Assembly: GCF_000340885.1 (NCBI RefSeq)
Contig: NC_020291.1
Span: 4,525,001-4,589,000, forward strand
DNA length: 64,000 bases
DNA from: Clostridium saccharoperbutylacetonicum N1-4(HMT)
GTDB taxonomy: Bacteria > Bacillota > Clostridia > Clostridiales > Clostridiaceae
Direction of reading: 5' to 3'
This document shows, in pieces, positions 10,996-21,050 of the stretch. The notes below the pieces were generated by a model that ran no database searches, had not been told where the DNA came from, and saw nothing but the letters and a program-made list of their open reading frames with translations. A program made the translations under genes and the position numbers. Position 1 is the stretch's first letter. Every line of letters begins with the position of its first letter.

Positions 10996-11703
10996 TTACC
11001 ATTCGCCTGCAAGTTCTTCTTGTTTATGTTTATCAAATAAATTTGAATCAAAATAGTCTCCTTCTTGACCAAAAGTTGTATCAACATTTATCCATTTCTC
11101 TTCATTTGGTAAATAAACCTGGTTCCACGCATGCCCTACATAATTCTGTCCATCAAATGCTTGGCCACCAATTAATCTCACTTTAAGATTTGTAGCCCTA
11201 CACATTGCTACATAAAGACATGCTTTATCAAAACAAATTCCTGTTCTACTTTTGAATGCAGGAATAGCACCGCTCTTAGGCATTTTATCTATATCTTTAA
11301 TTTCCAATACTTCTTTTGCCTTTTGATTATCATACATAACATTATTAGCAACCCAAGTATATAAAATTTTAGCTTTTTCCCTGTCACTTTTTGCCTTTTG
11401 AGTCAATTCAACTGCTTTTTTATTAATCTCTTTATTAGACTTTACGCCTTCATCTACAGTAACTCCATTATAAACAGTTATTTGCTTTAGTTCCCCATTT
11501 TTATTTATCTGATTATTTTTGAAAAATGTACTTACAAAATTCCCTTTATGCTCATTAGATATTAATTTATTATTGAAAAAGGAATTAATCGCTGAAGAAT
11601 TAAATGATAAATTAGGAATAACCAGCATCGCAATAATTATACTTGCTTGAACACATCCTAAAATAATTCCTGAAATAACTACAATAAATCTATTATCTTT
11701 CAC
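10996..11703 (-). CDS. Membrane-anchored transglutaminase-like protein
   Basis: This 235-residue protein has an N-terminal membrane helix (about 7-30) and a C-terminal transglutaminase-like cysteine-protease fold. The Cys-His-Asp triad is visible: Cys157 in RTGICFDKA, His191 in YVGHAWNQV and Asp208 in WINVDTTFG. Bacterial members of this fold are usually peptidases or amidases acting on the envelope. The start is GTG, with GGGGGGAGA immediately upstream. It overlaps no neighbour and converges on the TPR gene. The catalytic fold is secure; the substrate is unknown. Confidence 0.85.
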   Translation of the reverse strand: MKDNRFIVVISGIILGCVQASIIIAMLVIPNLSFNSSAINSFFNNKLISNEHKGNFVSTFFKNNQINKNGELKQITVYNGVTVDEGVKSNKEINKKAVELTQKAKSDREKAKILYTWVANNVMYDNQKAKEVLEIKDIDKMPKSGAIPAFKSRTGICFDKACLYVAMCRATNLKVRLIGGQAFDGQNYVGHAWNQVYLPNEEKWINVDTTFGQEGDYFDSNLFDKHKQEELAGEW

Positions 11704-11824
11704 ACTCTCCCCCCAATTATTCTTCCCAATTTATTTTACAATCCCATTATACCAAAAATCAAAAAATTATTCATATAAAAATCTATACTAAAAATGTAGA
11801 ATATTAAATTATAACCATTTTCTT

Positions 11825-12457
11825 TTATTCTTCTAACCTTATTACTTCTTTTACAACATCGCTTACAATGTCCATTTCATAGCCCTTAGAAATTAAATAT
11901 CTATATAATTTACCTGAAATTTTATAATTATCATTTTCTTTCTTTTTTATAACTACTAATTTTTTCTTTGCTATCTCAAGTGCTATATCTCTTTCATTTT
12001 CCTTATTTACATTGGCTAATGCTTCTTCTATTATTTCTTTTGATACACCCTTTTGAATTAAATTATATTTAATTTTTTGACTGCCCATAGAGTTTGACTT
12101 ATCATTTATAAATGCACTTGCATAATAATTATCATTAATAAAATTATATTCTTTGAGAAATTCAATGCTATAATCTATAGCATTTTCTTCATAACCTTTA
12201 AGCTTTAATTTTTCTCTCACTTGCTTTTCAGTTTTATAATTTCTTTCCACAATCCGTAACGCTGATTCTTTGCATTTTGCAAAACCTTCTTTTTCAGCCA
12301 AAAGTTTAAGTTTATCATAATCTATATTATCCTTCACCTTAAGATGTTCTTTATATACTAACTCAGCTGAAATAGATAGTGCATATTCACCATCCAAAAA
12401 TAAATTTACTCTTTCTTTATTTCTCTTTTGAACTTCTATTTTTGTTATTATAGCCAT
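11825..12457 (-). CDS. recX: Regulatory protein RecX
   Basis: This 210-residue, mostly helical protein contains the tandem three-helix RecX repeats: the ALRIVERNYKTEKQVREKL block, then DYSIEFLKEYNFINDNYYA, and later QKGVSKEIIEEAL. RecX binds RecA filaments and limits recombination and SOS signalling. It follows the M16 peptidase gene by 20 bases in the same direction, so the two probably form an operon. It is not next to recA, which is common in clostridia. The ATG at 12457 has only a weak AAAGGTG upstream, consistent with translational coupling. Confidence 0.9.
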   Translation of the reverse strand: MAIITKIEVQKRNKERVNLFLDGEYALSISAELVYKEHLKVKDNIDYDKLKLLAEKEGFAKCKESALRIVERNYKTEKQVREKLKLKGYEENAIDYSIEFLKEYNFINDNYYASAFINDKSNSMGSQKIKYNLIQKGVSKEIIEEALANVNKENERDIALEIAKKKLVVIKKKENDNYKISGKLYRYLISKGYEMDIVSDVVKEVIRLEE

Positions 12458-12477
12458 TTTTCTTTTTCACCTTTACT

Positions 12478-13719
12478 TTAATTTGACTTTAATATGTGAA
12501 TTGTTGGATTCTTTAACACTATTTTACTCACTTCACTAATCTTAGCTGTATCCAAATTATTTAGTCTATCCATATCCTTAACAAATTCAAATATATCCTC
12601 ATCTTCAAGTGCTTGATGCAACATATAATTACATAATTCTGCCGAATCCTCTAGCGTTGATATTACAGCAGTTTTGTGAACTTTTTTCATTATCTGCAGA
12701 TCCTTATCCCCAATTTCAATCTTTCCATCTACAATATCTTTTAAGGTTTTATCAATAGCTTCCTTTGTCTCATCAATATTTTCTTCACTTACAGCTGTAT
12801 AAATATATAAAGTCTTTATATTTTTTGTTATTTCTAGATGAGTATAGATATCATACGCAAGACCTCTTTTTTCCCTAATTTCTCTAAAAAGAAGTGAATT
12901 TGAACTTTCACCTAATCTGTGATTCAATATTCTAAGAGGGAGCTCTTCTCCCTTTCCAAGCTCATTAAATGTATATAAATACACCATGGTACTTTGCTCA
13001 ATATCCTTTTTGTAGCTAACCTTAATTATTTCCTTATTGCTTTCTTTAATCATTTTTAATGGTTCTGGTTTTTCCCCATTCCATTCCTTAAATTTTTCTT
13101 CTACTAATCTTATTGCATCTTCATGACTTAATGCTGAAACTATGCTTATAACTGAATTTTTAGGAGTATAATATTTATCGTAGTAAGACTTTATTTCATC
13201 TCTTGTAAACCTAGATACATTTTCCTCAAGTCCAATCACTTCATATTTAAGTGGACTTTCGTTAAAAGCTATTTTATTTACATTTTTAAAACTAAAATCC
13301 TCAATATCATCTTTACTCGTTTTAATTTCTGAAAGAATTACCCCTCTTTCTTTTTCTATTTCTTCTGCTTCAAATTTAGGATTAATTATCATGTCTCCTA
13401 AAAGTTCTACAGCATTTTCAAACTCTTCCATCAAACAGCTGATTGTATACACCGTCACATCATAATCTGTATAAGCATTATATTCTCCACCCAAAGCTTC
13501 TAATTCTTCATTAAGTTGCTCATCATTTCTTGTTTCCGTCCCTTTAAATACAGTATGTTCAATAAAATGGCTTATTCCTTTTTCAGCCATGTTTTCATAT
13601 AATGCACCAACTTTAACGCCAAGATTTATAGCCGCAATTTGAGAATCTTTATTTATTGTAATTACTTCTAAACCATTATTTAAAATGTGTCTCTTTACAT
13701 CAAAATTTAATTTAATCAT
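12478..13719 (-). CDS. M16 family zinc peptidase
   Basis: This 413-residue protein belongs to the pitrilysin/processing-peptidase family M16. The inverted zinc site HFIEH, within GISHFIEHTVFKGT, is present near residue 50, with the distal glutamate region near EEIEKERGVILSE. The second, non-catalytic half (about 220-400) shows the usual FREIREKRGLAYDIYT motif. Single-chain ~410-residue clostridial members resemble B. subtilis MlpA/YmxG, an intracellular processing peptidase. I see no convincing ribosome site before the ATG at 13719. recX follows 20 bases later. Confidence 0.88.
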   Translation of the reverse strand: MIKLNFDVKRHILNNGLEVITINKDSQIAAINLGVKVGALYENMAEKGISHFIEHTVFKGTETRNDEQLNEELEALGGEYNAYTDYDVTVYTISCLMEEFENAVELLGDMIINPKFEAEEIEKERGVILSEIKTSKDDIEDFSFKNVNKIAFNESPLKYEVIGLEENVSRFTRDEIKSYYDKYYTPKNSVISIVSALSHEDAIRLVEEKFKEWNGEKPEPLKMIKESNKEIIKVSYKKDIEQSTMVYLYTFNELGKGEELPLRILNHRLGESSNSLLFREIREKRGLAYDIYTHLEITKNIKTLYIYTAVSEENIDETKEAIDKTLKDIVDGKIEIGDKDLQIMKKVHKTAVISTLEDSAELCNYMLHQALEDEDIFEFVKDMDRLNNLDTAKISEVSKIVLKNPTIHILKSN

Positions 13720-13988
13720 TAATTATTTCGCTACAAAACATTGTAAATCACAGCTTAAATTACTGTTTAATTTCACATACTTTAATTGTAGCTTCCCCCT
13801 TCATTTTTTTCTATGACTGTCATCACATTTCAGGCATTTCTAATAATCATAATATTTTTCCAATCATAAATTACTAAATTCAAAAAAATATAGCACACAT
13901 AATAATAACATAAAATTTAAATATATTTCTATATTTTCTTTAATTTTTACTTTCCCTGCTAATATTTTTTATTGCCCAATTACTTAAT

Positions 13989-14004
13989 AATATTGTACAA
14001 TATT
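13989..14004. promoter_or_regulatory. 16-bp perfect palindrome between divergent genes
   Basis: AATATTGTACAATATT is self-complementary over all 16 bases. It lies in the 529-base divergent gap between the M16 peptidase and the two-component system, where a repressor could control either side. AT-rich palindromes arise by chance in such DNA, so this is only a candidate operator. Confidence 0.3.
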
Positions 14005-14105
14005 GTAACACAATTGACGCATTTTTGTAGTAATATTTAATTAAGATTATATATGTTAATATTTATGCTATATACTATGTAATATACATTCTAAAATTAT
14101 AAAAA

Positions 14106-14206
14106 ATATATAAGTTCCAATTAAGATTGTACATCTCAATTCAAGAAATCTAGAATTGGTTTAGCCATTAACATACAATTTAACATTGCTAATTGGACTA
14201 TACATA
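14106..14206 (+). repeat. AT-rich ~100 bp repeat, copy 1 (MITE-like)
   Basis: This element opens with ATATATAAGTTCCAATTA and closes with TAATTGGACTATACATA, which are imperfect terminal inverted repeats. Its first ~65 bases closely match 44085-44150. It ends 42 bases before the response-regulator ATG. A more diverged relative is at about 55548-55630. Confidence 0.6.
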
Positions 14207-14248
14207 CAAGAAATCAGATATTCTTTTTATATAGAGGAGGAAATAATT

Positions 14249-14920
14249 ATGAAAAAATCTATTTTAATTGTAGAAGATGAATTAAGAATTCGATTTTTAC
14301 TTAGAGATTATTTAATTAAAGAAGATTATACTGTCTTAGAAGCTTCAAATGGTGAAGAAGGTTTATATATATTTAGCACTCAAAAAATTGATTTAGTGCT
14401 TTTAGATATAATGATGCCAATTATGGATGGATTAACTATGCTTGAAAAGTTAAGAGATGTTTCAACAGTTCCTGTAATTCTTTTAACCGCAAAAGGTGAA
14501 GAAGAAGATAAACTTCAAGGTTATGACGTAGGAGCTGATGATTATATCACTAAACCCTTTAGCCCTAAAGTTTTAATAGCTAAAGTAAAAGCTTTGTTAA
14601 AAAGAACCAGAGATGATTTAGATTCTAGCTTTCAAGATTTCAATGGCCTCACCATAAATAAGCTTTCTCATGAGGTAAAAATTGATGGCATTGAAATAAT
14701 CTTATCCCCAAAAGAATATGAACTTTTAGTCTATTTAATTACTAATGACGGAATTGCCTTAAGCAGAGATAATATTTTAGATAATGTATGGGGAATAGAT
14801 TATTATGGAGATATTCGTACCGTTGATACTAATGTAAAAAGACTTCGTGAAAAACTTGGCGAAAAAGCTAGCTATATTATTACTGTTCGTGGAAGCGGAT
14901 ATAAATTTGAGGTAAGATAA
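14249..14920 (+). CDS. OmpR-family response regulator
   Basis: This 223-residue protein has a receiver domain (1-120) with the acidic pocket (VEDE near residue 10), phospho-acceptor Asp53 in LLDIMMP and the conserved Lys in TKPFSP. A winged-helix DNA-binding domain follows (about 130-223; SPKEYELLVYLI, RTVDTNVKRLREKLG, IITVRGSGYKFE). I chose the ATG at 14249 because GAGGAGG stands 8 bases before it; an in-frame upstream ATG at 14186 lacks a site. The gene overlaps the sensor-kinase start by one base (TAATG), so the two form a coupled pair. The signal and targets are unknown. Confidence 0.93.
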   Translation: MKKSILIVEDELRIRFLLRDYLIKEDYTVLEASNGEEGLYIFSTQKIDLVLLDIMMPIMDGLTMLEKLRDVSTVPVILLTAKGEEEDKLQGYDVGADDYITKPFSPKVLIAKVKALLKRTRDDLDSSFQDFNGLTINKLSHEVKIDGIEIILSPKEYELLVYLITNDGIALSRDNILDNVWGIDYYGDIRTVDTNVKRLREKLGEKASYIITVRGSGYKFEVR

Positions 14921-16434
14921 TGAAGCATAGTTTATCAAGAAGATTATTTGGTATAACATTATCTCTGGTTATTGCTTTAGCTGTTATTGCTTTTTTTGCA
15001 CAAACTCTTTTTTTTGAAAGCTTTTATTTATATAAGAAGACAAACTCATTAGCCCTAGAAGTAAATAAATTTAATGATTTATATTCTCTCCACATTGAGA
15101 CTGATAAGGATTTAATTAATGCACTTCAAAAGTTCGAAAGTGATAATAATGCAAAAATAATAATTCGTTCTCTTGATGGAAAATATAGATATATTTCAAA
15201 TAATATTGCTAGTGATAAAGAAAGTTATGATACATTAACTGCATTTGGTGCTGAATTAATTAATGATGAAGAGTTAGTTAATCAAGTTGTAACTTATTCA
15301 CAAACAAAATATAAAATTTTTGAAAATCAAAGCAGTGGTACGAAGAAGATTGGAATAGTTAGTCCAATATCTTTAAATAGTAAAAATGACTCTATCTTCT
15401 TTTGTATTTCATCAATACAGCCAATAAAAGAAGCTTCTGATGTTGCTAGAGAATTTTTAATTTATTTATTTTTAGGCTTAATTACTATTTCAATAATATT
15501 AGCTTTAATTTACTCAAACTTAATATCTAAACCATTAGTTAATTTAACTCGTGTTGCAAATAAGATATCTAATATGGATTTTTCTCCTGTATGTGAAACT
15601 GATAGAGAAGATGAAATCGGAAGTCTTGCTAAATCTTTAAACTTTCTATCTAAAAATCTTCAAGCAGCCTTACTGGATTTACAGCAAAAAAATAGGAAAC
15701 TAGAAGATGATATTGAAAAAGAAAGGCAATTGGAAAATATGAGAAAAGATTTTATTTCTAATGTTAGTCATGAACTCAAAACTCCAATTGGAATAATTGA
15801 AGGATATGCTGAAGGACTAAAAGATGGAATTGCTTCCGGTGAGGATGCTACCATGTATTTGGAAACTATAATTGATGAATCTAAAAAAATGAGTGTATTA
15901 GTTACTAATATGTTAGAATTATCAAAGTTAGAATCAGGAACTATTAAACCAAATTTTGAAGCGTTTAATATAAATCGATTAATAAATAAGATATTAAAAA
16001 AGCATAAACCTGACTTTGAAGAAAATAAATTTAATGTTAATTTTAATTCTACGACTCCATATAGTTATGTCTATGCTGACCCATTTCAAATGGAACAAGT
16101 ATTAACCAATTTAATAACCAATGCAATTAAATATACACCTCCTAAAAATGATATTAATGTAAGTATTCAGGAAGGCTTAGATAAATTTAAAATATCAGTT
16201 CAAAATATGGGGGTATCTATTCCTCAAGAAGAAATAGGAAAACTTTTTGATAAATTCTATCGTTTGGATAAATCTCGAGAAAGAACTCAAAAAAATAGCA
16301 CTGGTATAGGATTATCAATTGTAAAAAATATTTTACGCCTTCATAACAGCGAATTTAATTTTCAAAATATAAATGGTGGAGTAGAATTCTACTTCTATCT
16401 TGAAAAGATAGTTTCCTCTGAAGAAGAGGAATAA
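14920..16434 (+). CDS. Membrane sensor histidine kinase
   Basis: This 504-residue protein has membrane helices at about 10-32 and 178-199 that bracket an extracellular sensor of about 145 residues. HAMP follows (200-250), then a coiled coil, then HisKA with phospho-acceptor His284 (NVSHELKTPIG), and a HATPase domain with N box NLITNAIKYT (about 397-406) and G box TGIGLSIVKN (461-470). The first ATP-lid motif reads NMGVSI instead of the usual D-x-G-x-G, a variant common among Gram-positive kinases of this group. It is the partner of the preceding regulator. Its stop is one base from the stop of the convergent dehydrogenase gene, and there is no terminator between them. Confidence 0.92.
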   Translation: MKHSLSRRLFGITLSLVIALAVIAFFAQTLFFESFYLYKKTNSLALEVNKFNDLYSLHIETDKDLINALQKFESDNNAKIIIRSLDGKYRYISNNIASDKESYDTLTAFGAELINDEELVNQVVTYSQTKYKIFENQSSGTKKIGIVSPISLNSKNDSIFFCISSIQPIKEASDVAREFLIYLFLGLITISIILALIYSNLISKPLVNLTRVANKISNMDFSPVCETDREDEIGSLAKSLNFLSKNLQAALLDLQQKNRKLEDDIEKERQLENMRKDFISNVSHELKTPIGIIEGYAEGLKDGIASGEDATMYLETIIDESKKMSVLVTNMLELSKLESGTIKPNFEAFNINRLINKILKKHKPDFEENKFNVNFNSTTPYSYVYADPFQMEQVLTNLITNAIKYTPPKNDINVSIQEGLDKFKISVQNMGVSIPQEEIGKLFDKFYRLDKSRERTQKNSTGIGLSIVKNILRLHNSEFNFQNINGGVEFYFYLEKIVSSEEEE

Positions 16435-16435
16435 A

Positions 16436-17179
16436 TTAGACAAATCCACCATCTGCCCGTATTACTTGACCTGTTATATAAGAGGAATCCTCACTAGCTA
16501 AAAATACTGCAAGCTTTCCTATTTCACTGGAATCACCAAATCTTCCTAGAGGAATTTCTTCTTCTAGGGATTTTTTTTCTTCCTCTCCTAAAAAGGAATT
16601 CATTTTAGTATTTATAACACCTGGAGCAATACAATTTACTCTTATATTAGAAGGTGCAATTTCCTTTGCAAGAGCTTTAGTAAACAAATTCAACCCGCCT
16701 TTTGAACTTGAATATAAGACTTCACAGGATGCTCCAACCTCTCCCCACATTGAAGAAATGTTTATTACATTTCCACATTTTCTTGAGACCATATGATTTA
16801 CTACATGTTTAGTTAAATACATTGCGCCTAAAAGATTAGTATTTATTACATTATTAATTTCTTCTTCCGTTGCATCCATAAATAGTCCAATCTTACTTAT
16901 TCCTGCATTGTTTACTAGAATATCTAACTTGCCCATAAGCCTCAAAGCTTCTTCAACGATTTTCTGACAAGTATCGTACTTAGCTATATCACCTTTAATT
17001 ATTGCACCATATCCATTTAGTTTCTTTATTTCTTCTAAAGTCTCCTCGGCGCCTTTATCATCAGAAGAATAATTAATTAAAACACTTGCTCCTGCTTTTG
17101 CAAATTCTATGGCTATAGCCCTTCCTATACCTCTTGATGCTCCTGTAATAAGAGCAACTTTATTACTTAATTTATTCAT
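16436..17179 (-). CDS. Short-chain dehydrogenase/reductase, FabG-like
   Basis: This 247-residue classical SDR has the NAD(P)-binding motif TGASRGIGRA, the NNAG motif (LVNNAGIS), the catalytic Ser in INISSMWG, Tyr and Lys in YSSSKGG, and a typical C-terminal SSYITGQVIRADGG. The fold and length match 3-oxoacyl-ACP reductases and related sugar or alcohol dehydrogenases; fatty-acid synthesis genes are not nearby. The start is uncertain. The ATG at 17179 fits the family N-terminus but has no ribosome site, whereas GTG codons at 17230 and 17233 lie next to AAAGGTGG and directly after the stop of the upstream phosphoesterase gene. Confidence 0.87.
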   Translation of the reverse strand: MNKLSNKVALITGASRGIGRAIAIEFAKAGASVLINYSSDDKGAEETLEEIKKLNGYGAIIKGDIAKYDTCQKIVEEALRLMGKLDILVNNAGISKIGLFMDATEEEINNVINTNLLGAMYLTKHVVNHMVSRKCGNVINISSMWGEVGASCEVLYSSSKGGLNLFTKALAKEIAPSNIRVNCIAPGVINTKMNSFLGEEEKKSLEEEIPLGRFGDSSEIGKLAVFLASEDSSYITGQVIRADGGFV

Positions 17180-17236
17180 ATTTTTATTTAGTAAGAGATA
17201 ATTATTATCTAATTCTCTACTAAACTTCACCACCTT

Positions 17237-18169
17237 TTATAATTGTTTAGCATAATCAAAATATTTTTGCAATTTCTCTGGACCACCAGTTATGCTTTTA
17301 CTAATATATAATGTATCTTTCTTTCCTACTTCTATCTGCCATTTAACCAAGGATATCTCACCATTAGTAATTTCAATGCAGGTTATTGCCGATGGAAAGA
17401 CACAACATCCATCATTAAAGTATAAGCCTTGATCAGGTTCTGGAAATATATCATTATGAGTATGTCCACAAATAAGAACCTTTTTTTCTTTTTTAGCTAA
17501 AGTCTCAAGTGACTCATCTATCTTAGTTCCTTTATCATAATTATTAGCAGGGCTAGTAGGTGCTTTAAAACCAGCAACCCCTTCTAAGAATCTCCAAACA
17601 TATCTGACTAAAAATCTGCTCCACTTCCATAGTTCACAATTTATCATATCAACTTGATGCCCATGGAAAGCAACCATATAATTATTTGAAGGCATATATT
17701 TAAAAATTATTCCTTCATTAAATGGTATATTACTATAGAGGTAAATCATTTCACGTCCAAATTCTGCTCCAACTTCTTCAAAAAGCTTTTGCTGCTTTTT
17801 TATAAACTCCGAATTTGACTTAACTATATCATGATTACCAAAAACTAAATATAATCTTTCTTTATAATGAAATTTATTTAAAATAGCAAAGATATCTTTA
17901 TAAGTATAAGCAATATCTAGGCAGTCTTTATTTTTCCATAACTCATCACCATCACCTAATTCAATTAGAGTATAACCATTTTCATAATAAAATCCAAGGG
18001 CTGCTTTATAAATATTTCTATTTTGTCTTAGTGAATCAGCATAACTGCCATCACCTCTATGAACATCACTTATTATTATAATTTTAGAAGAATCATCAAA
18101 CTCAATTATAGGTTCATTTTTTAAAAGCCTGCTAATAAAGCTTTTACTCTTAGAACAACTTTCACCCAT
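17237..18169 (-). CDS. Metallophosphoesterase
   Basis: This 310-residue calcineurin-like phosphoesterase has all metal motifs in order: SDVHRGDG, ELGDGDELW, VFGNHD, an internal histidine motif AFHGHQVDM and ICGHTHND. The sequence resembles the UDP-2,3-diacylglucosamine-hydrolase/YbbF-like branch, but clostridia lack lipid A, so the substrate is open. I chose the ATG at 18169 because AGAGGAG lies 8-9 bases before it; a GTG at 18178 overlaps the site. The downstream dehydrogenase gene begins within a few bases of its stop, suggesting an operon. Confidence 0.85.
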   Translation of the reverse strand: MGESCSKSKSFISRLLKNEPIIEFDDSSKIIIISDVHRGDGSYADSLRQNRNIYKAALGFYYENGYTLIELGDGDELWKNKDCLDIAYTYKDIFAILNKFHYKERLYLVFGNHDIVKSNSEFIKKQQKLFEEVGAEFGREMIYLYSNIPFNEGIIFKYMPSNNYMVAFHGHQVDMINCELWKWSRFLVRYVWRFLEGVAGFKAPTSPANNYDKGTKIDESLETLAKKEKKVLICGHTHNDIFPEPDQGLYFNDGCCVFPSAITCIEITNGEISLVKWQIEVGKKDTLYISKSITGGPEKLQKYFDYAKQL

Positions 18170-18266
18170 ATAACACACTCCTCTCCATATTACTTCATTT
18201 ATTATATGAAGTGGCTCGTTGGATTGTTATATGGGTTTTTATAAATAAATTATGAATACTTCATTA

Positions 18267-19274
18267 TTAATATTCTGCAAATATATTCTTTATTTCTCCG
18301 TAGTCTTTAGTTTTAGTTAAAGCTAAAGAAAGTAGAATTCTTGCTTTTGGAGGAGATAAGGTATAGCTAGGTATACAATTATTATATTTATCCATAGCAT
18401 CATCTTCTAATATTATTCCGCTGCCTATTCTCGAAGATCTTACAACTGGAATACCTTTTAATTCAAGGCTTTCTATAGCTTGAAGCCATTTAGTACTAAA
18501 AGTTCCACTTCCTGCACCAGCAATTACAATACCTTCTGAACTTTGTGAAAAATACTTAAGAATTGAAGGATCAGCATCTATATTAAAATATGCTATAGAC
18601 ACCTTAGGTAATTGATTTAATTTTGAAATATCAAATTGCGAATCAATTGTATGTGGTTTAATAGACTTATTAAAAAAATAAGGGATATTATCTCTCATAT
18701 ATCCAAGACATCCAAATTCTATTGAGCTAAAAGCATTTGTTTTAAAGGTATTTACCTTTTGTACATTTCGCCCACTATAAATTCCATCTGAAAAAACAAC
18801 CATGCAGCCTTGCTCTATAGATAAATCACTTGCTGCTAAAGCAACTGATTGATATAAATTTAAAGGTCCATCAGCGCTTGTGGCAGTTGAAGGTCTCATA
18901 GCCCCAGTCAGAACTACTGGCTTACTTGTTTTAACTGTCAAATCTAAAAAATATGCTGTTTCTTCTAAGGTATCTGTTCCATGGGTTATTACAAACCCAT
19001 CTATATCTTCTTGTTTTGAAAGTTCATTTATTTTATTTGCTAGCGTTAACCAATGATTCACAGTTATATCATTACTATCAACGTTGGCAATTTGCTCACC
19101 ATATATGTTTGCAATTTTATCAAGATTTGAAACACTGCTGATCAAAGTTTGTATATCTAAATTACCAGCCTGATAATTCGTTGTTTTTCCTTCTTCACCA
19201 GTACCAGCAATTGTTCCTCCTGTAGCTAAGATGACAATATTTTTAAGTTCAGAATTTTTTTGATTAATTAACAA
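18267..19274 (-). CDS. L-asparaginase (type II-like)
   Basis: This 335-residue amidohydrolase has both signature threonine motifs of bacterial asparaginases, ILATGGTIAGTG near the N-terminus and FVITHGTDTLEET (about residues 93-105), plus the conserved GAMRPSTATSADGPLNL and a C-terminal dimer region. It converts asparagine to aspartate and ammonia. There is no signal peptide, so it acts in the cytosol. I chose a TTG at 19274 because AGAGGGGGA lies 7 bases before it; the upstream in-frame GTG at 19301 would bury that site inside the gene. The next operon downstream imports polar amino acids and aspA is at the window end, so asparagine/aspartate use is a plausible local theme. Confidence 0.9.
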   Translation of the reverse strand: MLINQKNSELKNIVILATGGTIAGTGEEGKTTNYQAGNLDIQTLISSVSNLDKIANIYGEQIANVDSNDITVNHWLTLANKINELSKQEDIDGFVITHGTDTLEETAYFLDLTVKTSKPVVLTGAMRPSTATSADGPLNLYQSVALAASDLSIEQGCMVVFSDGIYSGRNVQKVNTFKTNAFSSIEFGCLGYMRDNIPYFFNKSIKPHTIDSQFDISKLNQLPKVSIAYFNIDADPSILKYFSQSSEGIVIAGAGSGTFSTKWLQAIESLELKGIPVVRSSRIGSGIILEDDAMDKYNNCIPSYTLSPPKARILLSLALTKTKDYGEIKNIFAEY

Positions 19275-19603
19275 TTTATTTTCCCCCTCTAACTTATTCA
19301 CTTTTACTTATTACTTATTATCCAATTAACACAACTATCAATTGTCAATTAATGATGAAAGCTCCAAAAAGAAAGGTTTATTCTCACTTTTGAGTCATTC
19401 ACTTTTTCAGAATTTCTTACATTAATGTGTATCCGATTAATTAACCTTATATATCTTATATATTAACATATTTAAAAAGATTTATGATATATATATGCAC
19501 AATTGTCATTATCAAATATCAATCTATTTTAATTCACAATTTATTATCGAACACTGACAACTGATTGCTGTACACTGATCATTAACAATTGCTCCCGTAT
19601 ATT

Positions 19604-19649
19604 AACAAAGCATTGTCTCAATTTATGAAATTGAAACAATGCTTTGTTT
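19604..19649 (-). terminator. Terminator of the amino-acid ABC operon
   Basis: AACAAAGCATTGTCTCAATTT pairs with AAATTGAAACAATGCTTTGTT across a 3-base loop, one of the longest stems in the window, 12 bases beyond the ATPase stop. The rest of 19275-19603 is AT-rich with short ATTGATAATTG-like phrases and no gene. Confidence 0.8.
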
Positions 19650-19660
19650 ATAAACTTTAA

Positions 19661-20389
19661 TTATTGATTAATTACTTTATCTAAGAATTCTTTACATCTT
19701 TCACTTGTTGGGGCTGTAAAGATTTCTTCTGGATCTCCTTCTTCCATTATATAACCTTGATCCATGAAGATTACTCTATCAGATACCTCTTTAGCAAAGT
19801 TCATTTCATGAGTTACAACTACCATTGTCATTCCTTCTTGAGCCAAGTCCTTCATAACCTTTAGAACTTCACCAACCATTTCAGGATCCAAAGCTGAAGT
19901 TGGTTCATCAAATAGCATTATTTTAGGATTCATTGTAAGTGCTCTAGCAATAGCAACTCTTTGTTTTTGTCCTCCTGATAATGTATCTGGATAAACATCC
20001 TTTTTATCTTTTAATCCAACTTTGTCTAATAAGCCAATAGCTTTTTCAGTAGCTTCTGCTTTGCTCATCTTTTTCAATTCTAATGGTGCAAGCAACATAT
20101 TTTCAAGAACAGTTAAATGAGGGAAAAGATTAAAGGATTGAAACACCATTCCTATTTCTTCTCTTAATTTATTTATGTTCTTATTATTAACAAGTTCTTG
20201 TCCTAATATCGTAATGTTTCCAGCTTGAATTTCTTCTAAAGCATTTAAGCATCTTAAGAAAGTACTCTTTCCTGAACCTGATGGCCCTATTATGCAAAGA
20301 ACTTCTCCTTCTGTTATATCCACTGATATATCTTTAAGAACTTCATTATGTCCATAACGTTTCTTTATATTTTTAGCGCTTATTACCAT
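19661..20389 (-). CDS. Polar amino-acid ABC transporter ATPase
   Basis: This 242-residue ATP-binding subunit has Walker [11 protein letters not shown]-loop [12 protein letters not shown], signature [15 protein letters not shown], Walker [15 protein letters not shown] and H-switch VVTHEM. The HisP/GlnQ branch is indicated by overall sequence ([19 protein letters not shown]). It overlaps the permease gene by 17 bases and ends the operon binding protein, binding protein, permease, ATPase. The probable substrate is a polar amino acid such as glutamine or cystine; the exact one is not readable from the sequence. Confidence 0.93.
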   Translation of the reverse strand: MVISAKNIKKRYGHNEVLKDISVDITEGEVLCIIGPSGSGKSTFLRCLNALEEIQAGNITILGQELVNNKNINKLREEIGMVFQSFNLFPHLTVLENMLLAPLELKKMSKAEATEKAIGLLDKVGLKDKKDVYPDTLSGGQKQRVAIARALTMNPKIMLFDEPTSALDPEMVGEVLKVMKDLAQEGMTMVVVTHEMNFAKEVSDRVIFMDQGYIMEEGDPEEIFTAPTSERCKEFLDKVINQ

Positions 20390-21035
20390 AGCTTGATCTC
20401 CTTTCTATATGATTTGAGATTAAAGACAATGCTGTAATTATTATAAAGTACATACAAGCTAAAATTGCATACATTTCAAATGCCATATAGTTTCTAGCAA
20501 TTATAATTTTTCCGCTTTCAGTAAGTTCCCTTACACTTATTACTGTTAAAATTGAAGTATCCTTTAAAGTAACAATAAATTGATTCAATATTGATGGAAT
20601 CATAATTTTAATTGCTTGTGGTAAAATTACTTTTCTCATAGCTTTTGAATAACTAAGCCCAAGACATCTTGCAGCTTCCATTTGACCTTTATCTACAGCT
20701 TGAATTCCACCTCTGAAGATTTCAGCCATATAAGCTGATGCATTAGCTGTAAGAGTTATTATACCTGCAACGATTGGATCAAATTGAATGTCAAGAGCTT
20801 GTCCAATACCAAAGTATAAGAATAACGCTTGTAACATAAGTGGAGTCCCACGTATTACATATATATATATTGTAGCTATTCCTTTTAATATCTTTGAAGT
20901 ACTTATAGAGAATATTCCTAATATAATCCCTAAAATTACTGCTAATATCAATGAAATTACTGCAAGTTCTATCGTTACTGAAAGTCCACTAAGCAAACTT
21001 GGTAAACTATCTATAAACAATTGAAAAATATTCAT
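20373..21035 (-). CDS. Polar amino-acid ABC transporter permease
   Basis: This 220-residue HisM/GlnP-type permease has about five membrane helices and the cytoplasmic EAA loop ([22 protein letters not shown]) that docks on the ATPase. The periplasmic-side motif [20 protein letters not shown] is typical of the family. AAGGAG lies about 8 bases before the ATG. It starts 15 bases after the second binding-protein gene and overlaps the ATPase gene. Confidence 0.93.
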   Translation of the reverse strand: MNIFQLFIDSLPSLLSGLSVTIELAVISLILAVILGIILGIFSISTSKILKGIATIYIYVIRGTPLMLQALFLYFGIGQALDIQFDPIVAGIITLTANASAYMAEIFRGGIQAVDKGQMEAARCLGLSYSKAMRKVILPQAIKIMIPSILNQFIVTLKDTSILTVISVRELTESGKIIIARNYMAFEMYAILACMYFIIITALSLISNHIERRSSYGNKR

Positions 21036-21050
21036 GTTCCATTCTCCTTA

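Noticed and set aside
19302..19603. ATTGATAATTG-like phrases as an operator array
   Set aside because: The same AT-rich phrases occur in many unrelated gaps (45408-45490, 53605-53660, 55610-55690, 57863-57920), so they look like background repeats rather than a specific site.
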